Shown here: positions 32,816 to 41,199 of the stretch, in pieces
Layout: every line of letters begins with the position of its first letter
Numbering within the stretch: the first letter of the stretch is position 1
From: Coriobacteriia bacterium
Lineage (GTDB): Bacteria > Actinomycetota > Coriobacteriia > Coriobacteriales > Atopobiaceae
Reading direction: 5' to 3'
Length of the DNA: 61,031 bases
Assembly (NCBI GenBank): GCA_030530145.1
Contig: JAUMVN010000012.1
Span: 1 to 61,031 of the forward strand
Translations under genes and position numbers: made by a program
The notes under the pieces: generated by a model
The model's database searches: none
The model's input: only the letters and a program-made list of their open reading frames with translations
What the model was told of the DNA's origin: nothing

Positions 32816-33925
32816 CTACAAGGTTGTCTCCCACGAGAAGAGGCATCGCAGGCCGTTGTAGACGTACTCGTAGGTGTACTGGTAGTCGTGGCGATTGCCG
32901 TCCACGGTGTAGTACATCAGGTTGCCGTCGGCAAAGCCCGTCTGCGTGAAGTCAAAGGCGCCGGTCTGCCCCTTCATGCTCTCTACTTGGGCCGATAGCC
33001 CCTGGTAGGCCAGGTCGCGCGTGCCCGTTGCCGCAAAGACGAAGTACTCGCGCTTGCCGTGGCCAGACGCGGTTGCGGCTTGCGCCAGCGCCGCGGCATC
33101 GTCATCGCAGGTGGAGCCGTCGCCGCCCAAGGCCAGCCCGCCGCTCATGGGCATGAAGTACTCAAACCGGTCCAGCCCCTCTAGAAACACCCGCCAGGTG
33201 GTGGTGCTGCCGGCCGAGAAACCGCCAAAGGCGCGGTGCGAGCGCGACGCTGCAAAACCTGCGTCGGTGACGTCCTGGGCGTAGGTGTGGTAGTGTGACT
33301 CGACGGCGGGCATCAGGTCGCCTCGAATCTCTTCTGAGTAGAAGATCGGCGTCGTGTCGTGGTACCAGGAGTTTCCGCTGGGCAGGTAGGGCATGACGAT
33401 GATCAGCGGCGGGATGGATCCGTCCTCGATCATGTGGTCGATCATGTTCTTGAAGCTGTCGCCGTACTCGTACATCCAGGTGCGCTCGTCTCCGTAGGCG
33501 CCGTGCTGCAGGTAGAGGATGTCGTAGCGCGTCTGGGCGTCGTTTTGGTCGTAGCCGTACGGCAGGTAGACCGTGGCCTCGCGCACAACTGCGCTGCCGT
33601 CGCCCACGTAATCGCGCGTGTTGTAGGCAAAGGCCTCGAGCGTGCCCTGGTGGTCGGCCTCGTCGTAGTAGCCGCCGGGCACGGTGGAAAGGGTGACGTT
33701 TCTCATCGCGACCTCATCGTTGCTCGCCTCGACCTCTTGCGGAGAAGGGCTGTCCTGGGCTGCGGCGTCGTCCTCGTCAGCGGTCGGCGCGGCCTCTTGC
33801 GCCGCGGCCGCAGCAGCGGGCTCTTCGACCTCGCTTGTCGAAGGCGCCGCCGAGCAGGCCGCCAGCGCCACGCACGAGGCCACGGCCACGCAGACAATCC
33901 CCGCCTTTATCCGGAGTTTTCGCAT
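32816..33925 (-). CDS. Lipoprotein esterase (putative)
   Basis: 369 aa. Signal peptide with lipobox (VALAAC), then an acidic Ala/Glu linker, then an alpha/beta-hydrolase of the esterase D/feruloyl-esterase type: YDILYLQHGAYGDERTW, nucleophile GFSAG in AFGGFSAGSTTTW, and a late His in VDGNRHDYQYTYEYVYNGL. Exported and membrane-anchored. It is 9 bp downstream of the iron alcohol dehydrogenase gene, in the same operon under the MerR-type promoter. Substrate unknown; ester-linked plant phenolics are a common choice for the family. Confidence 0.85.
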   Translation of the reverse strand: MRKLRIKAGIVCVAVASCVALAACSAAPSTSEVEEPAAAAAAQEAAPTADEDDAAAQDSPSPQEVEASNDEVAMRNVTLSTVPGGYYDEADHQGTLEAFAYNTRDYVGDGSAVVREATVYLPYGYDQNDAQTRYDILYLQHGAYGDERTWMYEYGDSFKNMIDHMIEDGSIPPLIIVMPYLPSGNSWYHDTTPIFYSEEIRGDLMPAVESHYHTYAQDVTDAGFAASRSHRAFGGFSAGSTTTWRVFLEGLDRFEYFMPMSGGLALGGDGSTCDDDAAALAQAATASGHGKREYFVFAATGTRDLAYQGLSAQVESMKGQTGAFDFTQTGFADGNLMYYTVDGNRHDYQYTYEYVYNGLRCLFSWETTL

Positions 33926-33934
33926 CGTCTCCGC

Positions 33935-35101
33935 CTACCGGTAGGACTTCTCGTAGATGGAAACCACGTCCTCGTCGGACATCTCAAAGCGGTCGCAGAA
34001 GAAGAGGACGCCCATGGTCTCCTTGGCGTCGACGGCCATCTGGGCAAATTCCTGCGGCTCGATGCCGTAGTCGCTCATACGCAGGTCGTCCACGCCGCAG
34101 GCCTCCATCAGCTCGCTCAGCGCGGCGAGGAAATCCTCCGGCGTACGGGCGTCGGCGCGTCCCAGGGCGCGGGCGAGCTCGATGAAGCGCTCGTCGCAGA
34201 CGTGCTCGTCAATCCAGCGGCCGAAGTAGGCCTTCGAGATCATGATGAGGCCGGCACCGTGCGGCAGCTCCTGGTGGTGGCCAGAGAGCGCGTGCTCCAT
34301 GGCGTGCTGGCTCACGCACGAGCAGACCTCCATGGAGTAGCCGCTCATGGTGTTGGCAAAGGCCACCTTGGTGCGGGCCTCGAGGTCGCTGCCGTCGCGC
34401 ACGGCGCGGGGCAGGTACTGGGCGATGCTACGGATCGCGGCGAGCTCGAACATCTCGGCCGCCTCGTTGCAGAACTTGGAGAGATAGCCCTCGACGCTGT
34501 GGAAGAGCGCGTCGAAGCCCTGGTAGGCGGTGAAGGTGGGCGGGACCGAGAGCATGAGCTCGGGGTCGACGACGGCGAGCTCGGGGTAGCCGCCCTGGAA
34601 TCCGATCTTCTCGTGCGACTGCGGGTTGGTCACCACGCCCCAGCAGTCGACCTCGCTGCCGGTGCCGGCGCTGGTCGTGATCTCGATGTAGGGGAGGGGC
34701 TTCTCGGCAAGGGGCCTTCCGCCGCCGGTGCCGCCCTGCACGTAGTCCCACACGCGGCCGTCTACCTGCGGCGCCACGGCCGAGATCACGGTCGCGGAGT
34801 CCAGGACGCTTCCGCCGCCCAGGCCTACCACGAAGTCGCAGCCGTTCTGGCGGGCGCACTCCACGCCCTCCATGATCGTGGGCTCCAGCGGGTTGGACTG
34901 GATCTTGTCGAAGACGACGTACTCAGCGCCCGCCGCGGTAAGGCACTTCTCGACGGCGGCCAACGCGCCGTTCTCGCGCACGGACTTGCCGCAAGAGATG
35001 ACGAGCAACGCCTTCTTGCCGGGCATCTCTTCGTTGGCGAGTTCCTTGACCTTGCCGGGCCCGAACAGCACTTTCGTAGGCAGGTTCCACGTATAGCTCA
35101 T
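33935..35101 (-). CDS. Iron-containing alcohol dehydrogenase
   Basis: 388 aa. NAD(P)-dependent interconversion of alcohols and aldehydes. The NAD-binding loop is FVVGLGGGSVLDSATV, ITTSAGTGSEVDCWGVVTN is the type-III ADH motif, and metal ligands are in FHSVEGYLSKF and HAMEHALSGHHQELPHGAGL. Divergent from a MerR regulator (35226). First gene of an operon with the esterase lipoprotein. Confidence 0.93.
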   Translation of the reverse strand: MSYTWNLPTKVLFGPGKVKELANEEMPGKKALLVISCGKSVRENGALAAVEKCLTAAGAEYVVFDKIQSNPLEPTIMEGVECARQNGCDFVVGLGGGSVLDSATVISAVAPQVDGRVWDYVQGGTGGGRPLAEKPLPYIEITTSAGTGSEVDCWGVVTNPQSHEKIGFQGGYPELAVVDPELMLSVPPTFTAYQGFDALFHSVEGYLSKFCNEAAEMFELAAIRSIAQYLPRAVRDGSDLEARTKVAFANTMSGYSMEVCSCVSQHAMEHALSGHHQELPHGAGLIMISKAYFGRWIDEHVCDERFIELARALGRADARTPEDFLAALSELMEACGVDDLRMSDYGIEPQEFAQMAVDAKETMGVLFFCDRFEMSDEDVVSIYEKSYR

Positions 35102-35157
35102 TTGAGATTCCTTTCTATCAGTTGTGCGGTTGACTTGTACGTGGACCTAGCGTCACA

Positions 35158-35179
35158 TTAACCTTGAGGTTAAGGTCAA
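35158..35179 (-). promoter_or_regulatory. MerR-type operator/promoter of the alcohol dehydrogenase operon
   Basis: The perfect palindrome TTAACC-TTGA-GGTTAA (35158-35173) directly follows a minus-strand -35 TTGACC (35179-35174). The -10 at the expected 19-bp distance (GACGCT) is poor, which fits an activator-dependent promoter. Confidence 0.55.
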
Positions 35180-35225
35180 TGGCGGAATTCTGGATTTCGG
35201 CCGGATTCTCGAGAGAGGACGCGTC

Positions 35226-35663
35226 ATGCTGCACACGATCAAGGAGGCCGCCGAGCTCACGGGCCTGACGCCGGTGACGCTGCGCTATTACGACCGCGAG
35301 GGGCTTCTCCCCTTTATGCGGCGCAGCGAGGCGGGCTACCGGATGTTCTCGGACGACGATCTCGCCATGCTGCGCGTCATCGAGTGCCTCAAGAAGACGG
35401 GGATGCCCATCAAGGATATCCGCCAGTTCTGCGAGTGTGCGCAGGCGGGCGATTCCTCGTTGCGCGAGCGTCATGAGATGTTCGTCGAGCGTAAGCATGT
35501 TGTCGAGGCCCAGATGGCCGAGCTGCAGGAGACGCTCGATTTCATTAACCACAAGTGCTGGTACTACGAGACCGCCCTGGAGGCAGGCACCGAGAAGATC
35601 CATCTCGAGGGCGGCACGGGCGGCGGAGAGTTGCCCTGCGAGCCTGGTTGCCTGCTTCCCTAG
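35226..35663 (+). CDS. MerR family regulator
   Basis: 145 aa. Winged helix MLHTIKEAAELTGLTPVTLR with YYDREGLLPFMRRSEAGYRM, and a coiled coil (EAQMAELQETLDFINHKCWYY). The KCWYYETALEAG end is shared with the AdhR-type aldehyde-responsive MerR proteins. A Gly/Cys-rich tail (GGELPCEPGCLLP) follows. Divergent from the iron alcohol dehydrogenase-esterase operon, its likely target. Confidence 0.92.
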   Translation: MLHTIKEAAELTGLTPVTLRYYDREGLLPFMRRSEAGYRMFSDDDLAMLRVIECLKKTGMPIKDIRQFCECAQAGDSSLRERHEMFVERKHVVEAQMAELQETLDFINHKCWYYETALEAGTEKIHLEGGTGGGELPCEPGCLLP

Positions 35664-35948
35664 ACGTGCGCACCCGCCTCTGTTGCGGCAAAGCTCATAG
35701 TGGTCCTGCAAAGTTCCAATTTGGTGTAAGTGGCCGTGAGCCAGCCGACTTCTTGCCCGCTGCCGCTCAGCTCTTGTATCTTGGTCGCGAGCTTCGGGCC
35801 CTGGCTAACGCCGAATTCACGGCATTGCTCGGGCCTGTTCGGGTGCTGCTCGTCGAATCCGAGCAACTCAGTTAGCCCTTAACGACTTCAATCCGCCGGC
35901 TCGCCGGTCTAGCATGCTTCCCGTATTGTGCTCGGGCGGGTTCGACTG
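35664..35948. other. Intergenic stretch without a gene I can support
   Basis: About 285 bp between the MerR gene and the AEC transporter. A minus-strand frame of 68 codons (35660-35866) is open but matches no family that I recognise. TATTGT at 35924 could be the -10 of the transporter. Nothing else seen. Confidence 0.4.
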
Positions 35949-36893
35949 ATGGCTGGGGGCTGGGTCGTGGCGGCAACGATCTTGGGGCGTATGGTGACCT
36001 TTGCGGCCATGCTTGCGATAGGGGCGTTCTGCGCATGGCGCGGCATGGTCGACCGTGCGTGCTTGCGGACGATGATTGCCGTATCTACCAGAGTGTTTCT
36101 TCCCGCCATGGTGTTTTCGACCATCTGCGAGCGCATGGACAGGGCGCTTTTGCTGGCCCAGTTGCCGATGGCGGCGCTTGCCGCGGCGTTCTACGGCGTG
36201 GTCGTCTGGCTCGTTCGCGTGCTGGCAGATCGGCTCCGGCTCGATGCGGAGCGCTCGGCGGCGTTCCGCCTTACGTTCATCTTCGGCAACACGGGCTTTA
36301 TCGGTCTCCCAATCCTGATGACGGTGTTTCCGGGCACAGGCGTCGCGAATCTTGTGCTCTTCATGCTTGTTGACCAGGTTGTTTTTTGGACCTACGGCGC
36401 CTCGCTCGCGTGCGGCGAGAAGGGAGCGCCCGACTGGTTGACCAGGCTCAAGGGTTTCCTTAACCCAAATATCGTTGCGATTCTGATTGCGCTCGGTTGC
36501 GTTGCCGCCGACGTTCCGTTCTGCGGGGCGGCGGTCGATTTCTTGGCGACGATCGGTGCGGCCGCGACGCCGCTCTGCATGGTGTGCCTGGGCGCCATGT
36601 GCTTCTTTTCCGACATCGTGCATGTGCTGCGCGGCAGGGAGCTTTATGTAGGCGCGGCGGCAAAGATGGTTGCGCTGCCTCTGCTCGCGGCGCCGCTGCT
36701 TGGCGCGCTGCCCGTCGCGCCCGACGTGGCGGCCTCGATGGTCCTTATGATCGCGATGCCCCCGACCGTGCTGGTGCCCCTGACCGTGGAGACGAACGGG
36801 GGCGACGGACCGTACGCCACGGCTCTCTCGGTCACGGCCGTTGCCCTTGCGGTGTTCACGCTGCCGCTGGTCGCGGGCCTGATCGGCGTATGA
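35949..36893 (+). CDS. AEC family transporter
   Basis: 314 aa from ATG 35949, with GGGCGGG upstream; an in-frame GTG lies at 35928. Auxin-efflux-carrier-type membrane protein with about ten helices in two repeats. Conserved elements are TFIFGNTGFIGLPILMTVFP (kinked helix with Asn and Gly-Pro) and LMIAMPPTVLVPLTVETNGG. Relatives export or exchange organic acids such as malate. Monocistronic, followed by a palindromic element. Confidence 0.9.
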   Translation: MAGGWVVAATILGRMVTFAAMLAIGAFCAWRGMVDRACLRTMIAVSTRVFLPAMVFSTICERMDRALLLAQLPMAALAAAFYGVVVWLVRVLADRLRLDAERSAAFRLTFIFGNTGFIGLPILMTVFPGTGVANLVLFMLVDQVVFWTYGASLACGEKGAPDWLTRLKGFLNPNIVAILIALGCVAADVPFCGAAVDFLATIGAAATPLCMVCLGAMCFFSDIVHVLRGRELYVGAAAKMVALPLLAAPLLGALPVAPDVAASMVLMIAMPPTVLVPLTVETNGGDGPYATALSVTAVALAVFTLPLVAGLIGV

Positions 36894-36971
36894 CAGCCGG
36901 CGCGGCGCATGGCCGCGGCGTCTGCCCTACGTCGCCAGAACCCGAAAAAGGGGGCTACCTGCAGGCTCGAG

Positions 36972-37051
36972 TTAAATCCCACACGAACGCGATTTTGTCT
37001 TCGCGTTATCTGGGCAAACGCGAAATACAGGTGCATTCGTGTGGGATTTAA
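36972..37051. repeat. Palindromic element with conserved loop, copy 2
   Basis: Perfect 16-bp arms at 36972-36987 (TTAAATCCCACACGAA) and 37036-37051. The loop contains CGTTATCTGGGCAAACGCG followed by AAAT, nearly identical to the loop of the element at 19029-19144, whose arms are unrelated. Minus-strand CTACTCGC at 37069-37062 matches the outer motif of copy 1. It lies between the convergent AEC and DXS-like genes. Confidence 0.88.
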
Positions 37052-37107
37052 TGCAGGCCTTGCGAGTAGACCGCTCTTTTGGCGGATGGCGGCCGGCGGC
37101 TGCCGAG

Positions 37108-38880
37108 CTACGCCAGCAGCTCCTTCGCGGCGGCCGTCACGCCCTCAGGCGTGAGGCCGCAGCTGGCCATGAGCTCGGCGGGGTCGTAGCGGTCGTAGTA
37201 GCCTCGCGGGATGCCCAGGCAGCGAACGCGCGTGCCGAACGGCCCGGCTTGACGGGCGACCTTCTCGCCAAAGCCGCCCTCGAGCTGGCCGTCCTCGACG
37301 GTGACGACGGCCTTGTGCGTGCGGGCGAGCTCGGCAACGAAGGCGTCGTCAAGGCCGCTCGCCACGCGCGGGTTCACGAGGGTGACGTCCATTCCGTCGG
37401 CTTCGAGCATCGTTGCCGCATCCTGCGCGATGGGGAACGCGCAGCCCAGGCCAATGATCGCCACGTCATCGCCGGTGGCCACGACCTCGGGCATGAGCGG
37501 CCAGGCCGCGTCGTCGCTCTCGCCGTCGCTCGGCGCCGCGGCTTCGCGGCTCACGACGCCGGCCGCCGGCACGCGAATGGCGACGGGCCCTTCTTGCCAA
37601 GCGATGGCCCACTGCAGCATGGCGAGATACTCCTCCTTGCAGGTGGGCGCCAGGTAGGTGAGGCCGGGGATGGCGCTCAGCTCGGGCACGTCGAAGATGC
37701 CGAGGTGCGTCACGTCGTTCATGCTGCGCGCCGAGTCGCAGAAGGAAAGAAGCACCGCCGGGTTGCCGTTCACGCAGAGGTCCTGCATGAGCTGGTCGAA
37801 GCCGCGCTGGATAAAGGTGCCGTAGAAGCCATAGACGGGCACACCGCCGGCCGCCGCGATGCCGCTGGCCAGCGCCACGGCGTGCTCCTCGGCGATGCCC
37901 ACGTCAACGAACTGCTTGCCGGCCGCCGCGCGGCGCTCAGGCGAGAAGCCCATGACGCCCGGCGTGGCGCTCGAGATAACGACGACGCGCGGGTCGGCCT
38001 CCATGGCGGCGGAAAGCGCCTGGTAGGTGAGCTCCTCGTAGCCGGGCTCGCCGCCGGCGGGCAGCAGGCTCTCACCGGTCTTCTTGTCAAACCAGCCGCC
38101 CCAGTGGAAGCGCTCCTTCTGCTCGACGGCGGGCGCGAAGCCGTGGCCCTTCTCGGTGTGGATGTGCACGACGACCGGGTGGTCGATGCCGCGGACCTCG
38201 GCGAGCGCGGCTTCGACGGCCTGCTCGTCGTTGCCGTCCTCGACGTAGCGGTAGTAGAGCCCGAGCGAGCGGAAGTAGTTGTTCGGACTCATACCGTCGG
38301 TGGCGCGCAGCTCGGCCAGACTCGCGTAGAGGCCGCCGTGGTTCTCGGCGATGGACATCTCGTTGTCGTTCACGATGACGATGAGGTTGCTTCCCAGCTC
38401 AGCTGCCCAATCCAGGCCCTCGAAGGCCTCGCCGCCCGAGAGGGACCCGTCGCCGATCACGGCCACCACGTTGTAGTCGTCGCCCACGAGGTCGCGTCCC
38501 TTGGCCAGGCCGCAGGCCAGGCTCACCGATGTGGAGGTGTGGCCGATGACGAAGTGGTCGTGCTCCGACTCGCTCGGCTCGGAGTAGCCCGAGACCTCAT
38601 CGTAGCGCTCCGGGTCGGTAAACCCGTACGCACGGCCGGTGAGCATCTTGTGCACGTAGGTCTGGTGCGAGACGTCAAAGACTAGTTTGTCGGTGGGGGA
38701 GTCGAAGACGCGGTGCAGCGCGATGGTCGTCTCGACCATGCCGAGGTTGGGGCCCACGTGGCCGCCGTGAGCGGCGAGCTTGTCGATAAGGGCGCCGCGG
38801 ATCTCGGCGGCAAGCGCCGGCAGCTCGTCCACGGGGATGGCGCGCACGTCTGCCGGCGATTCGATCTTCTCGAGGTACAT
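37108..38880 (-). CDS. 1-deoxy-D-xylulose-5-phosphate synthase-like enzyme
   Basis: 590 aa thiamine-diphosphate transketolase-type enzyme. N-terminal GGHVGPNLGMVETTIALHRV, LVFDVSHQTYVHKMLTGRAYG and the ThDP/Mg site VIGDGSLSGGEAFEGLDWAA with NDNEMSIAENHGGLY. The middle domain has VDVGIAEEHAVALASGIAA with the ThDP-activating Glu. It is shorter than typical DXS (about 620 aa) and has FDVSHQ where housekeeping DXS has WDVGHQ, as in the divergent DXS group of some Firmicutes. No other MEP pathway gene is near, and it is controlled by a MerR protein, so a specialised role is possible. Confidence 0.88.
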   Translation of the reverse strand: MYLEKIESPADVRAIPVDELPALAAEIRGALIDKLAAHGGHVGPNLGMVETTIALHRVFDSPTDKLVFDVSHQTYVHKMLTGRAYGFTDPERYDEVSGYSEPSESEHDHFVIGHTSTSVSLACGLAKGRDLVGDDYNVVAVIGDGSLSGGEAFEGLDWAAELGSNLIVIVNDNEMSIAENHGGLYASLAELRATDGMSPNNYFRSLGLYYRYVEDGNDEQAVEAALAEVRGIDHPVVVHIHTEKGHGFAPAVEQKERFHWGGWFDKKTGESLLPAGGEPGYEELTYQALSAAMEADPRVVVISSATPGVMGFSPERRAAAGKQFVDVGIAEEHAVALASGIAAAGGVPVYGFYGTFIQRGFDQLMQDLCVNGNPAVLLSFCDSARSMNDVTHLGIFDVPELSAIPGLTYLAPTCKEEYLAMLQWAIAWQEGPVAIRVPAAGVVSREAAAPSDGESDDAAWPLMPEVVATGDDVAIIGLGCAFPIAQDAATMLEADGMDVTLVNPRVASGLDDAFVAELARTHKAVVTVEDGQLEGGFGEKVARQAGPFGTRVRCLGIPRGYYDRYDPAELMASCGLTPEGVTAAAKELLA

Positions 38881-38920
38881 CTGGGTTCCTCTCTACTGGG
38901 GTGCTGGTATGCTGAGAGGG

Positions 38921-38951
38921 ACGATAGAACCTAAACCTAACTTTAGGTCAA
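38921..38951 (-). promoter_or_regulatory. MerR-type promoter of the DXS-like gene
   Basis: Minus strand: -35 TTGACC (38951-38946), exactly 19 bp of spacer and -10 TATCGT (38926-38921). The palindrome ACCTAA-CT-TTAGGT (38935-38948) lies over the -35 and spacer. This is the clearest MerR-dependent promoter in the window. Confidence 0.78.
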
Positions 38952-38986
38952 GCTTTTCCTGCCAAGAAATTCGGGAGGCGCCGCGG

Positions 38987-39427
38987 ATGTACACGATTGG
39001 ACAGGTCTCGGAGATGTTCGGCATTCCCGTGTCGACGCTGCGCTACTACGACAAGCAGGGACTATTTCCGCATATGGAGCGTACCTCGGGTATCCGCCGG
39101 TTCGGGGACGACGAAGTCGAGGCCCTCAAGTTGATCGAGTGCCTTAAACGCTCAGGGCTGGAGATCCGCGAGATCCACCAGTTCATGGAGTGGGTTGCCG
39201 AGGGGCCGTCCACCTATGCGCAGCGCAAGGAGCTCATCGAGCGGACGCGCGAGCGCGTGGAACGGGAGCAGGAGAGCCTGCAGCGCGCGCTCGACATGCT
39301 TAAGTTCAAGAGTTGGTACTACGAGCAGGCCATCGTCGATGGCAACGAGGACCGCGTGAAGGCCGCGATTCCCGACGGCCTGCCGCCGCAGATTCGCGCG
39401 GCCTACAAGAACTCGCACCAAGGGTAG
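38987..39427 (+). CDS. MerR family regulator
   Basis: 146 aa from ATG 38987, with GGGAGG upstream. Winged helix MYTIGQVSEMFGIPVSTLR, then YYDKQGLFPHMERTSGIRRF, and a coiled coil (ERTRERVEREQESLQRALDM) ending KFKSWYYEQAIVDG. Divergent from the DXS-like gene, whose promoter has the MerR architecture. A longer open frame from 38780 is the shadow of the DXS gene. Confidence 0.92.
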   Translation: MYTIGQVSEMFGIPVSTLRYYDKQGLFPHMERTSGIRRFGDDEVEALKLIECLKRSGLEIREIHQFMEWVAEGPSTYAQRKELIERTRERVEREQESLQRALDMLKFKSWYYEQAIVDGNEDRVKAAIPDGLPPQIRAAYKNSHQG

Positions 39428-39472
39428 CTTCGCGGCAATATAGAGGCTCTGTAGGTTGGAGAAAGGATTGTC

Positions 39473-40303
39473 ATGCTCACGATCGGATGCCATCTGTCCA
39501 CGTCAAAGGGGTTTCTCGCCATGGGCCAGACGGCCCTGTCCATCGGCGCAAACACGTTCGCGTTCTTTACGCGAAACCCGCGCGGCGGCTCGGCCAAGGC
39601 TATCGATGCGGCCGATGCGGCGGCGTTGCGTGACCTCATGGCCGCCAACGGCTTCGGCACGCTGGTCGCGCACGCGCCCTACACGTTGAACCCTTGCTCG
39701 GACAAAGAGCACGCCCGCGAGTTCGCCCGCGAGTGCATGGCCGACGACCTGGTGCGCATGGAGGCTGTGCCGGGCAACTACTACAACTTCCACCCGGGGA
39801 GCCACGTCAAGCAAGGCGCCGAGAAGGGCATCGAGCTTATATCTGGGCTGCTCAACGAGGTGCTGCGGCCCGAGCAGACCACGACGGTGCTGCTCGAGAC
39901 CATGGCAGGCAAGGGCACCGAGGTCGGCCGCACGATCGAGGAGCTGGCGGCCATCATCGAGCGCGTCGAGCTGAGCGACCACCTGGGCGTGTGCCTCGAT
40001 ACCTGCCATGTGCACGACGGCGGCTACGACATCGTTGGCGACCTGGACGGGGTCCTGGCCGAGTTCGACCGCGTGGTGGGCATCGACCGCCTGCGCGCCG
40101 TGCACGTCAACGACTCCAAGAATCCGCGCGGCGCCCACAAGGACCGCCACGAGAAGATCGGCGAGGGCTTCATCGGCATCGAGGCCTTTGCCCGCATCGT
40201 GCGCCACCCGCAGCTTCGCGACCTGCCCTTTATTCTGGAAACCCCCAACGACCTGCCCGGCTACGCCGCCGAGATCGCCCTGTTGCGGGGCCTGGCGGAG
40301 TAG
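39473..40303 (+). CDS. nfo: Endonuclease IV
   Basis: 276 aa. AP endonuclease of base-excision repair with a trinuclear zinc site in a TIM barrel. It starts [14 protein letters not shown]. Zinc ligands are visible in [33 protein letters not shown] and the conserved [24 protein letters not shown] precedes the ATG. It follows the MerR gene by 45 bp on the same strand. Confidence 0.95.
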   Translation: MLTIGCHLSTSKGFLAMGQTALSIGANTFAFFTRNPRGGSAKAIDAADAAALRDLMAANGFGTLVAHAPYTLNPCSDKEHAREFARECMADDLVRMEAVPGNYYNFHPGSHVKQGAEKGIELISGLLNEVLRPEQTTTVLLETMAGKGTEVGRTIEELAAIIERVELSDHLGVCLDTCHVHDGGYDIVGDLDGVLAEFDRVVGIDRLRAVHVNDSKNPRGAHKDRHEKIGEGFIGIEAFARIVRHPQLRDLPFILETPNDLPGYAAEIALLRGLAE

Positions 40304-40419
40304 GCATCCTGACTCTCTTCGCCCGTCGGAGGCGGCGCGGCTTGCGCACCTAGTTCGCGTTACCCGCATTCTAGGAAGTCATGCTTGAGGCTTTAAGCGC
40401 CTGGTAAACGAATAAGTCG

Positions 40420-40560
40420 CTAAGGTTTTGATAAGTAGTAGGGGCAAAGTGCAAGCTTTGCCATCTCTTTACTTGCCAAGGGGCGAGAGGCCGGTCTGCG
40501 AGAGCCGGGCAGGCAGGAGAGAAGACCCTCCAACTCATCCAGGAACCCGTCTTTTCTCAT
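40420..40560 (-). pseudogene. Truncated HAAS-domain (DUF1700-type) protein
   Basis: 46 codons from ATG 40560, which overlaps the PadR stop (ATGA). MRKDGFLDELEGLLSCLPGS is the start of the HAAS domain, found directly downstream of PadR regulators in DUF1700 proteins. After about residue 20 the expected helix (normally acidic, with EEYFxE-type sequence) is replaced by RRPASRPLAS and the frame soon ends. The full protein usually has several membrane helices. I read this as a decayed gene whose downstream part was deleted. Confidence 0.65.
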
Positions 40561-40868
40561 TGCCCTGCTCCCTCTACATAACGGTAGATCTCCTGCACGG
40601 AAGGCCATTCGGCCAGGAATTCATTGACGCGCTCGCGCCCTGCGTCAGTGATGCTGTAGTACTTGCGCTGCCGGCCGTTGTGCTCGGCGGTTCGTACCGT
40701 GATGCAACCCGCCTTCTCCAGGCGTTTAAGAAGGGGATACAAAGTTGACTCCGTGAGGCCCATGCAGGCAGGCACATCCTTGACTATGCGGTAGCCGTAG
40801 GATTCCTCGCCGCACACGGCTGCGAGCACGCATGCCTCCAAGAAGCCGCGTTTCATCTGGGCTTCCAT
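40557..40868 (-). CDS. PadR family regulator
   Basis: 103 aa. Winged helix: QMKRGFLEACVLAAVCGEES, YGYRIVKDVPACMGLTESTL, YPLLKRLEKAGCITVRTAEH and RKYYSITDAGRERVNEFL, the complete PadR signature. Its stop overlaps the start of the truncated HAAS-domain frame. The upstream palindrome at 40890 is a likely self-operator. Confidence 0.93.
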   Translation of the reverse strand: MEAQMKRGFLEACVLAAVCGEESYGYRIVKDVPACMGLTESTLYPLLKRLEKAGCITVRTAEHNGRQRKYYSITDAGRERVNEFLAEWPSVQEIYRYVEGAGQ

Positions 40869-40889
40869 CGCCTCGCCTCCTCGATTCGT

Positions 40890-40910
40890 ATACTATGCGA
40901 TGCATAGTAT
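40890..40910 (-). promoter_or_regulatory. PadR operator and promoter
   Basis: The perfect palindrome ATACTATGC-GAT-GCATAGTAT lies 22 bp before the PadR start. On the minus strand CTGACA at 40918-40913, 18 bp and TAGTAT form a promoter that the palindrome overlaps, so autorepression is expected. Confidence 0.7.
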
Positions 40911-41199
40911 TACTGTCAGCGGGGTTCCGGGCGAGTTCCGAAGCCTGGGTGATCGAATGCCCGACTTCTTTTCATGCTGCCAATCATGCGAGGTGGGGGC
41001 TGCTTGCGGACCTGCCTGTAGCACAAGAGGAGGTACCTGCCCTTATCCGGTTTCTTGACGAAAAGTACCCCCGACCCTACGTTCACCGGCGATAGAGGCC
41101 CTTTTGCCCCCTCTGAAAAGAATTTCTCAAAGCTTTCGCTGGAGCTCTGGCACACTTGCGTTCAAAGCACCGCCATTGCCAGAGGATGGAGAGAATGAA
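40911..41199. other. Upstream region of the bacteriocin cluster, no gene seen
   Basis: About 290 bp between the PadR promoter and the bacteriocin gene. No convincing promoter boxes or gene were found. GGAGAGAATGAA directly precedes the bacteriocin ATG and serves as its ribosome-binding site. Confidence 0.4.

Noticed and set aside
35660..35866. 68-codon minus-strand frame between the MerR and AEC genes
   Set aside because: No family recognised, no clear ribosome site, composition uncertain. Reported only as intergenic sequence.
41140..41165. TGGCAC followed by TTGC, reminiscent of a sigma-54 promoter before the bacteriocin gene
   Set aside because: The spacing is two bases where five are needed, and sigma-54 is not expected in this lineage.
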